A stretch of 64,000 nt of DNA, from the NCBI GenBank assembly GCA_017521465.1, contig JAFXCN010000020.1:114629-178628 (forward strand). Direction: 5' to 3'. Origin of the DNA: Clostridia bacterium (GTDB taxonomy: Bacteria > Bacillota > Clostridia > TANB77 > UBA1234). A program made the translations under genes and the position numbers. Shown one piece after another: positions 56,581 through 64,000 of the stretch. Under the pieces are notes generated by a model. That model was not told where the DNA came from. It saw nothing but the letters and a program-made list of their open reading frames with translations, and did no database searches. Each line of letters starts with the position of its first letter. Positions within the stretch are counted from its first letter, which is position 1.

Positions 56581-57342
56581 TTATATATCAATATCATCAT
56601 CAGAGTCAACTTCACCTTCATCATCACTTTGGCTAGGAACATTAACCGCTTCTGTGGTTTCTGCTTGACCAGTTTGCGATGCATTTTTTGCTTGTTCTAT
56701 TCTATCCGCAACTTCTTTTATATCTAACATCTGATGTTCATTTCCACGTTCAAGTAAAACTTTTGCTTCAGCATATCCAAAATCATAGTATTGATATTGC
56801 ATATAATTAGCTGGACTTTTATCTTGAAACAAATTATATAAACAAGCTGCATCTGATCTCGTTCCTAATAATATATATATTCCTTTTTCAGGTAATGAAC
56901 TAATAAATCCTTTTAATTGTTCATAATAATCTAATGCTGGTTGTGCCCCTTCAACAAGGCATTCAGACTCAGTTATATCTATTAACCCTTTTTCCCATTT
57001 TTGATGTGCTTCACAAGCTTCAGGATATAATTCTAGTTGTTTTTCTCTACTCATTCCATCAAAAACACCTAATCTTATTGGCTTAAATTGAGGATCTGTT
57101 TCCACCTCTTCAAGACCAAGTTTTTCTCTCAAAATTTCTGAACTTTCTTTTACATGTATTCTGTCACACGATCTATAAATATGTACAGGCAATTGCAAAT
57201 ATTTAACAAGTTCTAAAAGTTCTTCTGAAAGGCCTTCAACTTGAGCAATTCCATCATCAGTAAGGCCGCTACCTTTTCCTCCATAAATATTTTTTAAATT
57301 TTTATATGCTTGACCATGTCTGCATGCTATAACTACTTTCAT
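56581..57342 (-). CDS. histidine phosphatase-superfamily protein, probably degenerate
   Basis: The ATG at 57342 with AAGGAGG upstream gives 253 residues. The N-terminal phosphohistidine motif is ACRHGQAYKN (His9), and YRSCDRIHVKESSEIL, QFKPIRLGVFDGM follow. The usual second His motif (like THGG) reads LLGTRSDAACLY, so that His seems absent. A Ser/Asp/Glu-rich tail (last 30 residues, SQSDDEGEVDSDDDIDI) is unusual. Third enzyme gene of the radical SAM operon, 10 bases after the B12 radical SAM gene. Confidence 0.78.
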   Translation of the reverse strand: MKVVIACRHGQAYKNLKNIYGGKGSGLTDDGIAQVEGLSEELLELVKYLQLPVHIYRSCDRIHVKESSEILREKLGLEEVETDPQFKPIRLGVFDGMSREKQLELYPEACEAHQKWEKGLIDITESECLVEGAQPALDYYEQLKGFISSLPEKGIYILLGTRSDAACLYNLFQDKSPANYMQYQYYDFGYAEAKVLLERGNEHQMLDIKEVADRIEQAKNASQTGQAETTEAVNVPSQSDDEGEVDSDDDIDI

Positions 57343-57352
57343 ATACTCCTCC

Positions 57353-58912
57353 TTATTTCTTTTCATTGATAGTTAAGAAACCATTTATATCTGCATCATA
57401 TTCTAATTCATCTTCTTTATAGTATCTTACTACTGTTTCATATACTTCTTTAAATTTATCATCATAATTTTCACAATATTTCGTTAATATGTTTTGAGTA
57501 TTCGCATTTTTTTGCACACAGTCTAAAATTTCTCTCATATATAACAAATCTATTTTTTTCATTTGAATCATTAAATCATAATACTTTTTCATCTCTTTTA
57601 TCGGTATGTCTTTAGGTGCTGATATAGGATCTATAACCATATCATATATTTTTGAATGATGTAATTGCCAAGCTTTTAATGAATCATATACTTTTCTAGC
57701 ATTCATATCCTTTACCAAATAAATATTGTTAGAAAAATATTTGTTATCATTTTCTAATTTTGCATTTTTAGTAAATTGAGTTCCAACTGCAGCATACATC
57801 TCTGAAAAAATACCTTTTGTCACTAACCATACATATCGTGTTAAGAATTCGTAATTTTCTTCTAATTCTTGAATTGTCGTCTTATCATCAAATAAAATAA
57901 AACCAGCTTGAACATAAATATCATTATCTTTAAATATTTTCAACGCTCTTTCATTGTCTTCCACTGATGCACGTTTAGCCATTCTTTTTAAAGCTGATGG
58001 CGAACCATTTTCAATACCACAAGAAAAAGAAAAGAAACCAGCATCATGTAATGACTTCATATTACTTTCTGTAACTTTATCTGATCTTATCGACGCTCTA
58101 AAATTAATAGTAATATTATTTTCTTTAATTTTCTTTAAAAATTCAGCACACCATTCATCTGTTCTCTCATTTTCAATAAAACTATCATCGATAAATTTTA
58201 TAGTTTTAACATTTTTTTCTTGTAATTCTTTTAACTCATCTATTATACTATCAATATTTCTACCTCTCCATCTCGGACTATTTTGTTTAGATAAAAATGC
58301 CGAAATTGAGCAGAAAGTACATGCACCCATACATCCTCTTGATGTCAAAACATTAACGGTAGAATGTTTATTTTTTACTATATCTAAATAAGGTCTTTGT
58401 GGAAATGGAATATCACTTAAATCAGCAACTTCTTGTTTAGCAGAAAATTTAATTTCACCATTTTCATCTAAATATGCAATTCCTTTAATTTGTGAATAGT
58501 TTGTAATATTTTCTTCAAACATCTTAGCTATTTCTAAAATTGTCTTTTCGCCTTCTCCAATCACAGCAACTTTTGCACCACTATTTAGAAATTTTTCTGG
58601 TTCAAAAGTAGGTCCATATCCTCCAGATACAACAGCTATTCCTTCATGTGTAAGTCTTGAAATCATATCACATGTGTTTTTATTACTTAACATATATGAA
58701 CTTGTTCCAACAAACAATACATTTGATTTGTCAGAAATTATTTCTCTCTCTATAGATTCAGTTGTAATATTTGTATTTAACCATGCATCGCGCAACTTAA
58801 CTTCATATCCATTTTTCATTAAAATCGAAGCTAAGTATTCTACTCCTAAAGACTCTTCAGCAGTTCTGTGAGACGAAGGTCTTAAAACAACTAAATATAT
58901 TGTTTTTCTCAT
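57353..58912 (-). CDS. B12-binding-domain radical SAM protein
   Basis: 519 residues. A Rossmann-like B12-binding domain (residues 1-140: LGVEYLASILMKNGYEVKLRDA, VVSGGYGPTFEPEKFL, VIGEGEKTI) is followed by a radical SAM barrel with C194, C198 and C201 (TSRGCMGACTFCSIS). The classical DxHxxG cobalamin motif is not visible, as in many of this class. Such enzymes are often methyltransferases on unactivated carbons; here a peptide target is possible. Its ATG overlaps the preceding stop by four bases. Confidence 0.87.
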   Translation of the reverse strand: MRKTIYLVVLRPSSHRTAEESLGVEYLASILMKNGYEVKLRDAWLNTNITTESIEREIISDKSNVLFVGTSSYMLSNKNTCDMISRLTHEGIAVVSGGYGPTFEPEKFLNSGAKVAVIGEGEKTILEIAKMFEENITNYSQIKGIAYLDENGEIKFSAKQEVADLSDIPFPQRPYLDIVKNKHSTVNVLTSRGCMGACTFCSISAFLSKQNSPRWRGRNIDSIIDELKELQEKNVKTIKFIDDSFIENERTDEWCAEFLKKIKENNITINFRASIRSDKVTESNMKSLHDAGFFSFSCGIENGSPSALKRMAKRASVEDNERALKIFKDNDIYVQAGFILFDDKTTIQELEENYEFLTRYVWLVTKGIFSEMYAAVGTQFTKNAKLENDNKYFSNNIYLVKDMNARKVYDSLKAWQLHHSKIYDMVIDPISAPKDIPIKEMKKYYDLMIQMKKIDLLYMREILDCVQKNANTQNILTKYCENYDDKFKEVYETVVRYYKEDELEYDADINGFLTINEKK

Positions 58913-59997
58913 TTTTCCTCCCTATTTTTAAAGAATAATGTTGGTAAATAATCATCATGCACAGAAACTCTACTTGTTTTTGATGTTTTTAAAAATTCTG
59001 TTGGTAATTCTTTGCCTAATCTTACAGGACAATATGGATCCCTTTGCTTTAATGTTCCATACCACAACATTCTTCTATCAAAAACCCCACCATTGCATTG
59101 CTTTTCATACTTACATCCAACACATTCATCTGGTGTTACAGAATATTCAAATTCCTCAAATTTCAAATTGTCTAATATTCTTCCTTGTTTTATAGAATAT
59201 CTATTTCTAAATTCTTCTGTTATTAAATATGTTGATGGGCATATACTACCATCCGGAAGAATTCGAATACTTCCTATTCCTGTATTTTCTTTCAAATTCT
59301 CTTGACCAGTAAAGACCGTACCTAGCAGAACATCACTTAGTGATATAATTTGATACTTTTCATTTATATACTCTAGTGCTTCTACCAAAGTTTTATATGA
59401 TAAAATAAATCTTTGATTTATCTCTGGTATATTGCTTACTGGTCTATATATATTCATTCTAAGGAGAGCATCATATTTTTTTGCTATAGCAAATAAACCG
59501 TCAAGATTTTCTTTAATCAACGTTTCTTCAAAACCCACAAATACTATTGTTGCTAATTTGTTCAATCTTTGACAAAGCGCTAAGGTCTCTAAAGCCCAAT
59601 CATACGCATTAGGTTGACCTCTAAACTCTATATGCTTTTCCTTTTGATAAAAATCAATTGAAACATCTACTTCATCAATGCTTTTTTCAAAAGCACGCAT
59701 GTGATCTGGATTATTTTTTACTCGTTCATATATATATCCATTACTTGTTAAAGATTGCTTTATTTCAGGATAATTGTCACGGATATATTCTATTAATTTA
59801 AAAAAGTCATCTATTACTGCATTTTCACCTGTACCATAATTAATAGAATCAATAAAATCATGATTATCATCTACAAATGCTTTCCATTCATCATAGTTAC
59901 ATTCCTGAATCTCATGTCTGGCTTGCTTGCTATAACAAAATTGACATTTCATATTACACTTATTAGTTAGTCCCCAACCTACATTAAATTTTTTCAT
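58909..59997 (-). CDS. radical SAM/SPASM protein, candidate peptide maturase
   Basis: The ATG at 59997 with AAGGGGG upstream gives 362 residues. Radical SAM cysteines C14, C18, C21 (TNKCNMKCQFCYSK); SPASM-type auxiliary cysteines C253, C292, C295, C301 and C323 (ILPDGSICPSTYL, ECVGCKYEKQCNGG, DPYCPV). SPASM enzymes commonly crosslink or epimerise ribosomal peptides. It is the first enzyme gene after a 24-residue ORF and an intrinsic terminator, and overlaps the B12 radical SAM gene. Confidence 0.88.
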   Translation of the reverse strand: MKKFNVGWGLTNKCNMKCQFCYSKQARHEIQECNYDEWKAFVDDNHDFIDSINYGTGENAVIDDFFKLIEYIRDNYPEIKQSLTSNGYIYERVKNNPDHMRAFEKSIDEVDVSIDFYQKEKHIEFRGQPNAYDWALETLALCQRLNKLATIVFVGFEETLIKENLDGLFAIAKKYDALLRMNIYRPVSNIPEINQRFILSYKTLVEALEYINEKYQIISLSDVLLGTVFTGQENLKENTGIGSIRILPDGSICPSTYLITEEFRNRYSIKQGRILDNLKFEEFEYSVTPDECVGCKYEKQCNGGVFDRRMLWYGTLKQRDPYCPVRLGKELPTEFLKTSKTSRVSVHDDYLPTLFFKNREEK

Positions 59998-60016
59998 AAA
60001 CAATCCCCCTTCTTTA

Positions 60017-60048
60017 ACAAAAAAAGAGAGAACCCGGACATGATTCTC
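60017..60048 (-). terminator. terminator or attenuator between small ORF and radical SAM gene
   Basis: On the minus strand GAGAATC / GGTTCTC (7 bp, one G-U) with a seven-base loop, followed by TC and seven Ts. It begins 11 bases after the 24-codon ORF stop and ends before the radical SAM start, so only part of transcription would read through. Confidence 0.75.
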
Positions 60049-60059
60049 CCTATAAAACA

Positions 60060-60134
60060 TTAGAAAATATAATTTAAGGCATTTTTTAATTGAAACACTT
60101 TTATGAAATTAATAGTTATTTTATTAATTAACAT
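60060..60134 (-). CDS. 24-residue ORF, candidate modified-peptide precursor
   Basis: The ATG at 60134 has GGCGGAGG six bases upstream, one of the best binding sites nearby. The peptide starts MLINKITINFIKVF, continues QLKN and ends ALNYIF: basic, hydrophobic, no Cys, no acidic residue. It has its own promoter and is followed by a terminator, then radical SAM genes. Small size, position and expression signals fit a RiPP precursor (PqqA is also about this size); a leader peptide or a small membrane-active toxin are alternatives. Confidence 0.55.
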   Translation of the reverse strand: MLINKITINFIKVFQLKNALNYIF

Positions 60135-60164
60135 TTTTTCCTCCGCCTAAATAATCTATAATAG

Positions 60165-60193
60165 ATTTTATCATAAAATTTCAAAGTTTTCAA
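60165..60193 (-). promoter_or_regulatory. promoter of the small ORF-radical SAM operon
   Basis: TTGAAA (60188-60193), 17 bases, TAAAAT (60165-60170) on the minus strand, about 30 bases before the 24-codon ORF. Confidence 0.68.
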
Positions 60194-60206
60194 TATTTTA
60201 TGTAAA

Positions 60207-61742
60207 TTATTTTTCAATTAAAGTTTCTCCCGTCATTTCAGCTGGTTTTTCTTCTCCCATAATATCTAGCATTGTTGGAGCAAGGTCAGCAAGTCTACCA
60301 CCATCTCTTAATTTAGCATTTTCATCTAAACCAACTACAACAAGTGGCACTTGGTTTGTAGTATGAGCAGTAAATGGATCACCTGTAGAATAGTCTACCA
60401 TTTGTTCAGCATTTCCATGATCTGCTGTAATTAATACTACACCATTTTGTCTATTAATTTCATCAACAATTTTGCCCATACATTCGTCAATTGTTTCAAC
60501 AGCTTTTACTGCAGCATCAAGCACTCCAGTATGTCCAACCATATCACAATTTGCAAAATTTAATATTATAACGTCATTAGTTCTTCTGCGAATTACATCA
60601 ACAACTTTATCAGTAACTTCGTATGCACTCATATCAGGTTTCAAATCATATGTTGCTACTTTTGGAGAATTTACTAATATTCTGTTTTCTCCTTCGTATT
60701 CAACTTCATTTCCACCATTAAAGAAGAATGTAACATGTGCATATTTTTCTGTTTCAGCAATTCTAAGTTGTGTATATCCTAGTTTGCTAATATATTCACC
60801 AAATGTATTTTCAATTCTGTCTGGTTTGAAAGCAATTTCAACATTAGGAATTGATTCATCATATTGAGTCATACAAACATAATTTACATATAAAAATTTC
60901 TTTTCAAATCCATCAAAGTTTTTATCTACAAAAACTCTTGTAATTTCTCTCGCTCTGTCAGGTCTAAAATTAAAGAATATAACAGAGTCATTTTGTTTTA
61001 TTGTTGCAAGCGGTTTATCATTTTCGACAATTACAGTTGGTTTTACAAACTCGTCAAATTCTTCTCTTTGATAAGCACTTTCAATGGCATCTACTGCAGA
61101 ATGAGCAGTTAAACCTTCGCCTTTCGCTAATGCATTATATGCAAGTTCAACTCTATCCCATCTCTTGTCTCTATCCATTGCATAATATCTTCCCATGATA
61201 GAAGCTATCTTACCAACACCAATTTCCTTCATTTTTTCTTCAAGTTCAACTATATAGCTTTCTCCAGAAGCAGGCGGAGTATCTCTTCCATCTAGGAAAC
61301 AATGTACATAAACATCTTTAAATTCTTCTCTCTTACATAATTCAAGTAATGCATATAAGTGAGTATTATGACTATGCACACCACCATCAGATAATAATCC
61401 ATATAAGTGCAAATCACTATTTTGTTTTTTACAATATTTTATTGCATCTAAGAATTCTTTTTTCTCAAAGAAATCTCCATCTTGTATTGATTTAGTAATC
61501 CTAGTAAGTTCTTGATAAACAATTCTTCCAGCACCTATATTTGTGTGACCTACTTCAGAATTTCCCATTTGTCCTTCTGGTAATCCTACATCTAATCCAC
61601 TTGTATTAATTTTTGTTGTTGGATATTGTTTCATAATCGCATCTAGATTAGGTGTTTTTGCAATTCTTACCGCATTTCCTTCATCGTTTTCGTTAATTCC
61701 CCAACCATCTAAAATAGCTAGCATAACGAGTTTTTTATCCAT
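60207..61742 (-). CDS. gpmI: 2,3-bisphosphoglycerate-independent phosphoglycerate mutase
   Basis: Interconverts 3- and 2-phosphoglycerate with two Mn ions. The 511 residues contain ILDGWG near the N-terminus, PEGQMGNSEVGHTNIGAGR with the catalytic Ser, HCFLDGRDTPPASG, FFNFRPDRARE, NFANCDMVGHTG and ITADHGNAEQM. Runs with tpiA and pgk on the minus strand. Confidence 0.96.
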   Translation of the reverse strand: MDKKLVMLAILDGWGINENDEGNAVRIAKTPNLDAIMKQYPTTKINTSGLDVGLPEGQMGNSEVGHTNIGAGRIVYQELTRITKSIQDGDFFEKKEFLDAIKYCKKQNSDLHLYGLLSDGGVHSHNTHLYALLELCKREEFKDVYVHCFLDGRDTPPASGESYIVELEEKMKEIGVGKIASIMGRYYAMDRDKRWDRVELAYNALAKGEGLTAHSAVDAIESAYQREEFDEFVKPTVIVENDKPLATIKQNDSVIFFNFRPDRAREITRVFVDKNFDGFEKKFLYVNYVCMTQYDESIPNVEIAFKPDRIENTFGEYISKLGYTQLRIAETEKYAHVTFFFNGGNEVEYEGENRILVNSPKVATYDLKPDMSAYEVTDKVVDVIRRRTNDVIILNFANCDMVGHTGVLDAAVKAVETIDECMGKIVDEINRQNGVVLITADHGNAEQMVDYSTGDPFTAHTTNQVPLVVVGLDENAKLRDGGRLADLAPTMLDIMGEEKPAEMTGETLIEK

Positions 61743-61792
61743 AATAAGCTTCCTTTCTTTTTTCTCTTAAACTTCCAGAGTTCAAATAGAAA

Positions 61793-62545
61793 TTATTTAT
61801 TGTAATTTACGATTTTTGAGAATTCAGTTGGATCTAAACTTGCTCCTCCAACTAATCCACCATCTATATCTGACATTTCAAATAATTCTTTTGCATTAGA
61901 AGATTTTACACTTCCGCCATATTGAAGAATAACTTCATCAGCAACTTCGTCACCATATATAGCTCTTATTTCATCTCTAATCCATTTTATTGCTTCATTC
62001 GCTTCAAGTGATGTTGCAGTTTTTCCAGTACCAATTGCCCAAATTGGTTCATAAGCAATAATTACTTTTTTAACTTGTTCGTTAGAAAGTCCTTTTAAAG
62101 CTAATCTTGTTTGTGTAGTAATAAGATCTTTTGTTATTCCTTCTTCTCTTTGTTCAAGAGTTTCACCAACGCAAAGAATTGGTTTTAAATTATAATTAAA
62201 TGCAGCTTTTAATTTTTTATTTACACTTTCATCAGTTTCGTTATAATATGCTCTTCTTTCAGAGTGACCTATTATTACATAATCAACTCCGATATCTCTT
62301 AACATTTTTGGAGAAACTTCACCAGTATATGCTCCAGATTCTTCATAGTGCATATTTTGTACTCCAACTTTAATGTTAGTATCATCAGCTAATTTCATAA
62401 GCACCATTACATCGATATATGGCGCACACAAAATAACTTCTGCTTCAGCATCTTTAACTAGTTCTGGAAATGTCTCCATAAAAGAAACTACTTCAATAGG
62501 AGTTTTATTCATTTTCCAGTTACCTGCTATTACTTTTCTTCTCAT
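61793..62545 (-). CDS. tpiA: triosephosphate isomerase
   Basis: The ATG at 62545 with AGAGG upstream gives 250 residues starting MRRKVIAGNWKMNKTP. Catalytic stretches: IIGHSERRAYYNE (His), IAYEPIWAIGTGKTAT (Glu) and LQYGGSVKSSNA, with GGLVGGASL. Between pgk and gpmI. Confidence 0.97.
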   Translation of the reverse strand: MRRKVIAGNWKMNKTPIEVVSFMETFPELVKDAEAEVILCAPYIDVMVLMKLADDTNIKVGVQNMHYEESGAYTGEVSPKMLRDIGVDYVIIGHSERRAYYNETDESVNKKLKAAFNYNLKPILCVGETLEQREEGITKDLITTQTRLALKGLSNEQVKKVIIAYEPIWAIGTGKTATSLEANEAIKWIRDEIRAIYGDEVADEVILQYGGSVKSSNAKELFEMSDIDGGLVGGASLDPTEFSKIVNYNK

Positions 62546-62603
62546 ATTAAAACCTCTTTTCTTACATCTATGTTTCACGATAATTCGTTAACTAACCATT
62601 TGG

Positions 62604-63791
62604 TTAGTTATCTAACAAACATGCAATTCCTGGAAGTGTTTTTCCTTCTAAAAATTCTAATGATGCTCCACCGCCAGTAGAAATGTGTGTCATTTTATCA
62701 GCAAATCCACCTTTTTCAGCAGCTGCAGCACTATCTCCACCACCGATAATTGTAGTCGCTTCAATATCAGCTAGAACTTCTGCTATTTTGTTTGTTCCAA
62801 CTGCAAAATTATCTAGTTCGAATACACCCATTGGTCCATTCCAAACAACAGTTTTTGCATTTTTTAATTCTTCAGCAAACATTTCAACAGTTGCAGGTCC
62901 GATATCTAAACCTTCCCAATCTGCTGGAATTTCATTTGATGGAACTACTTTTCTTTCAGCATCATTTGAAAATTCTGTTGCTACCATATTATCAATTGGT
63001 AATAAAAGTTTTACACCTTTAGCTTCAGCTTTTGCAAGTAATTCTTTGGCTAAATCAACTTTATCAAGTTCGCAAATTGATTTACCTACTTCATATCCTT
63101 TAGCTTTAAAGAATGTATATGCCATACCACCGCCAATAATTAATGTATCAACTTTATCTATTAAATTTTCTATAACACTTATTTTGTCAGAAACTTTCTT
63201 TCCACCCAAAATTGCAACGAATGGTCTTACTGGCTCTGTCAATGCACCACCCATTACTTCAATTTCTTTTTTGATTAAATAACCACATACTGCTGGTAAA
63301 TAATCAGCTACACCAGCTGTTGAAGCATGTGCTCTATGAGCTGTACCAAAAGCATCATTTACATATACTTCTGCTAAGCTTGCTAATTTTTTAGAAAATT
63401 CTGGATCATTTTTCTCTTCTTCAGCATGATATCTAACATTTTCTAATAATATTGCTTCGCCATCAGCTAATTCACTAGCTAGTTTTTGTGCACTTTCGCC
63501 AACTACATCTTCTGCAATTTTTACTTCTTTACCTAATAGTTCAGATAATCTAGCAGCAATTGGTTTTAATGAATATTTAGGATTGAATTCTCCCTTTGGT
63601 CTACCAAGATGAGAAGTTAAAATTACTTTTGCATTATTATCCAATAAGTATTTTATTGTTTTTAATGCTTCTCTAATTCTTCTATCATCTGTGATATTAC
63701 CATTTTCATCTTGTGGAACATTAAAGTCACATCTTACTAATACTTTTTTTCCACTTACTTCTATATCTTCAACAGTTTTCTTATTTAACAT
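62604..63791 (-). CDS. pgk: phosphoglycerate kinase
   Basis: From the ATG at 63791, with AAGGAG upstream, 395 residues starting [29 protein letters not shown]. Also [49 protein letters not shown] and [11 protein letters not shown] with the C-terminal [14 protein letters not shown]. Heads pgk-tpiA-gpmI. The gap gene usually found before it is not in the visible 200 bases upstream. Confidence 0.97.
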   Translation of the reverse strand: MLNKKTVEDIEVSGKKVLVRCDFNVPQDENGNITDDRRIREALKTIKYLLDNNAKVILTSHLGRPKGEFNPKYSLKPIAARLSELLGKEVKIAEDVVGESAQKLASELADGEAILLENVRYHAEEEKNDPEFSKKLASLAEVYVNDAFGTAHRAHASTAGVADYLPAVCGYLIKKEIEVMGGALTEPVRPFVAILGGKKVSDKISVIENLIDKVDTLIIGGGMAYTFFKAKGYEVGKSICELDKVDLAKELLAKAEAKGVKLLLPIDNMVATEFSNDAERKVVPSNEIPADWEGLDIGPATVEMFAEELKNAKTVVWNGPMGVFELDNFAVGTNKIAEVLADIEATTIIGGGDSAAAAEKGGFADKMTHISTGGGASLEFLEGKTLPGIACLLDN

Positions 63792-63907
63792 TTTCTTTCT
63801 CCTTATCAATTAAAGTTATTTTAGAGAGCAAAACCAATCTTGAGCAAGTCAAAATTGGCATAATATCTCTTAATAGATTGCTCATTAATATAGCATTAAA
63901 TTAATAA

Positions 63908-63937
63908 TATAGGGTCGTCGAAATCGCCGACCCTATA
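63908..63937. terminator. hairpin upstream of pgk
   Basis: Perfect 10-bp stem TATAGGGTCG / CGACCCTATA with a 10-base loop; T-tract weak on both strands. Probably ends an upstream transcript outside the window. Confidence 0.5.
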
Positions 63938-64000
63938 TATATAATCATTATTTTGTGCTCATATATACAGCTAAATCTAATAATTTGTTTGAGTAACCCC

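Overview
The window looks like chromosome from a low-GC, endospore-forming member of the Clostridia (Firmicutes), probably an uncultured anaerobe. The evidence is very AT-rich coding sequence, AGGAGG-type ribosome binding sites, TTGACA-17-TATAAT promoters, a T-box leader on serS, both enzymes of c-di-AMP turnover (cdaA and gdpP), and sporulation markers: a spoVM microgene, a spore-photoproduct-lyase relative, a YaaH/SleL-like family 18 hydrolase and Gly/Cys-rich micro-membrane proteins. No species is claimed. There is no rRNA, CRISPR array, prophage or insertion sequence; the only tRNA seen is tRNA-Glu(CTC).

Layout. 1-17.7 kb: housekeeping, mostly minus strand: tilS (cut by the window edge), dnaB-rplI-gdpP, a DUF951 gene, tig-clpP-clpX, an M50 protease-tsaD-metallophosphoesterase run, lysS, greA, an unknown protein, a GH18 hydrolase, then the plus-strand pair nfeD-SPFH. 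17.9-27.1 kb: rpsB-tsf and pyrH-frr-uppS-cdsA-rseP (dxr is absent from its usual place), a 2-hydroxyacid dehydrogenase, an Sm-like small protein and prs. 27.2-34.9 kb: tRNA-Glu, several microgenes, cdaA, T-box/serS, rpmB, spoVM, nth and accessory membrane proteins. 34.9-54.1 kb: a long two-part ThyX, a SPL-family radical SAM protein, a HelD-like helicase, rlmB, lepA, mutS2, an acyl-CoA synthetase with a TetR regulator, a frameshifted enolase, and several isolated ORFans. 54.3-64 kb: a GGGtGRT/NifU-like pair, a radical SAM operon, and gpmI-tpiA-pgk.

Best candidate for an undescribed system: 56.2-60.2 kb. A promoter drives an unannotated 24-residue ORF, then an intrinsic terminator, then a radical SAM/SPASM protein, a B12-binding radical SAM protein, a histidine-phosphatase-fold protein that seems to lack its second catalytic His and carries an acidic tail, and a short pyrophosphatase. 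This is the layout of a RiPP (modified peptide) locus.

Two further patterns stand out. First, single ORFan genes, several visibly richer in G+C than their neighbours, sit between housekeeping genes as self-contained cassettes, each with a near-identical TTGACATA-containing promoter and most with a strong hairpin terminator. Second, at least three families of structured intergenic repeats recur, including a long palindrome whose end overlaps the stop codons of dnaB and lysS, and a hairpin family whose stem sequence changes while pairing is kept.
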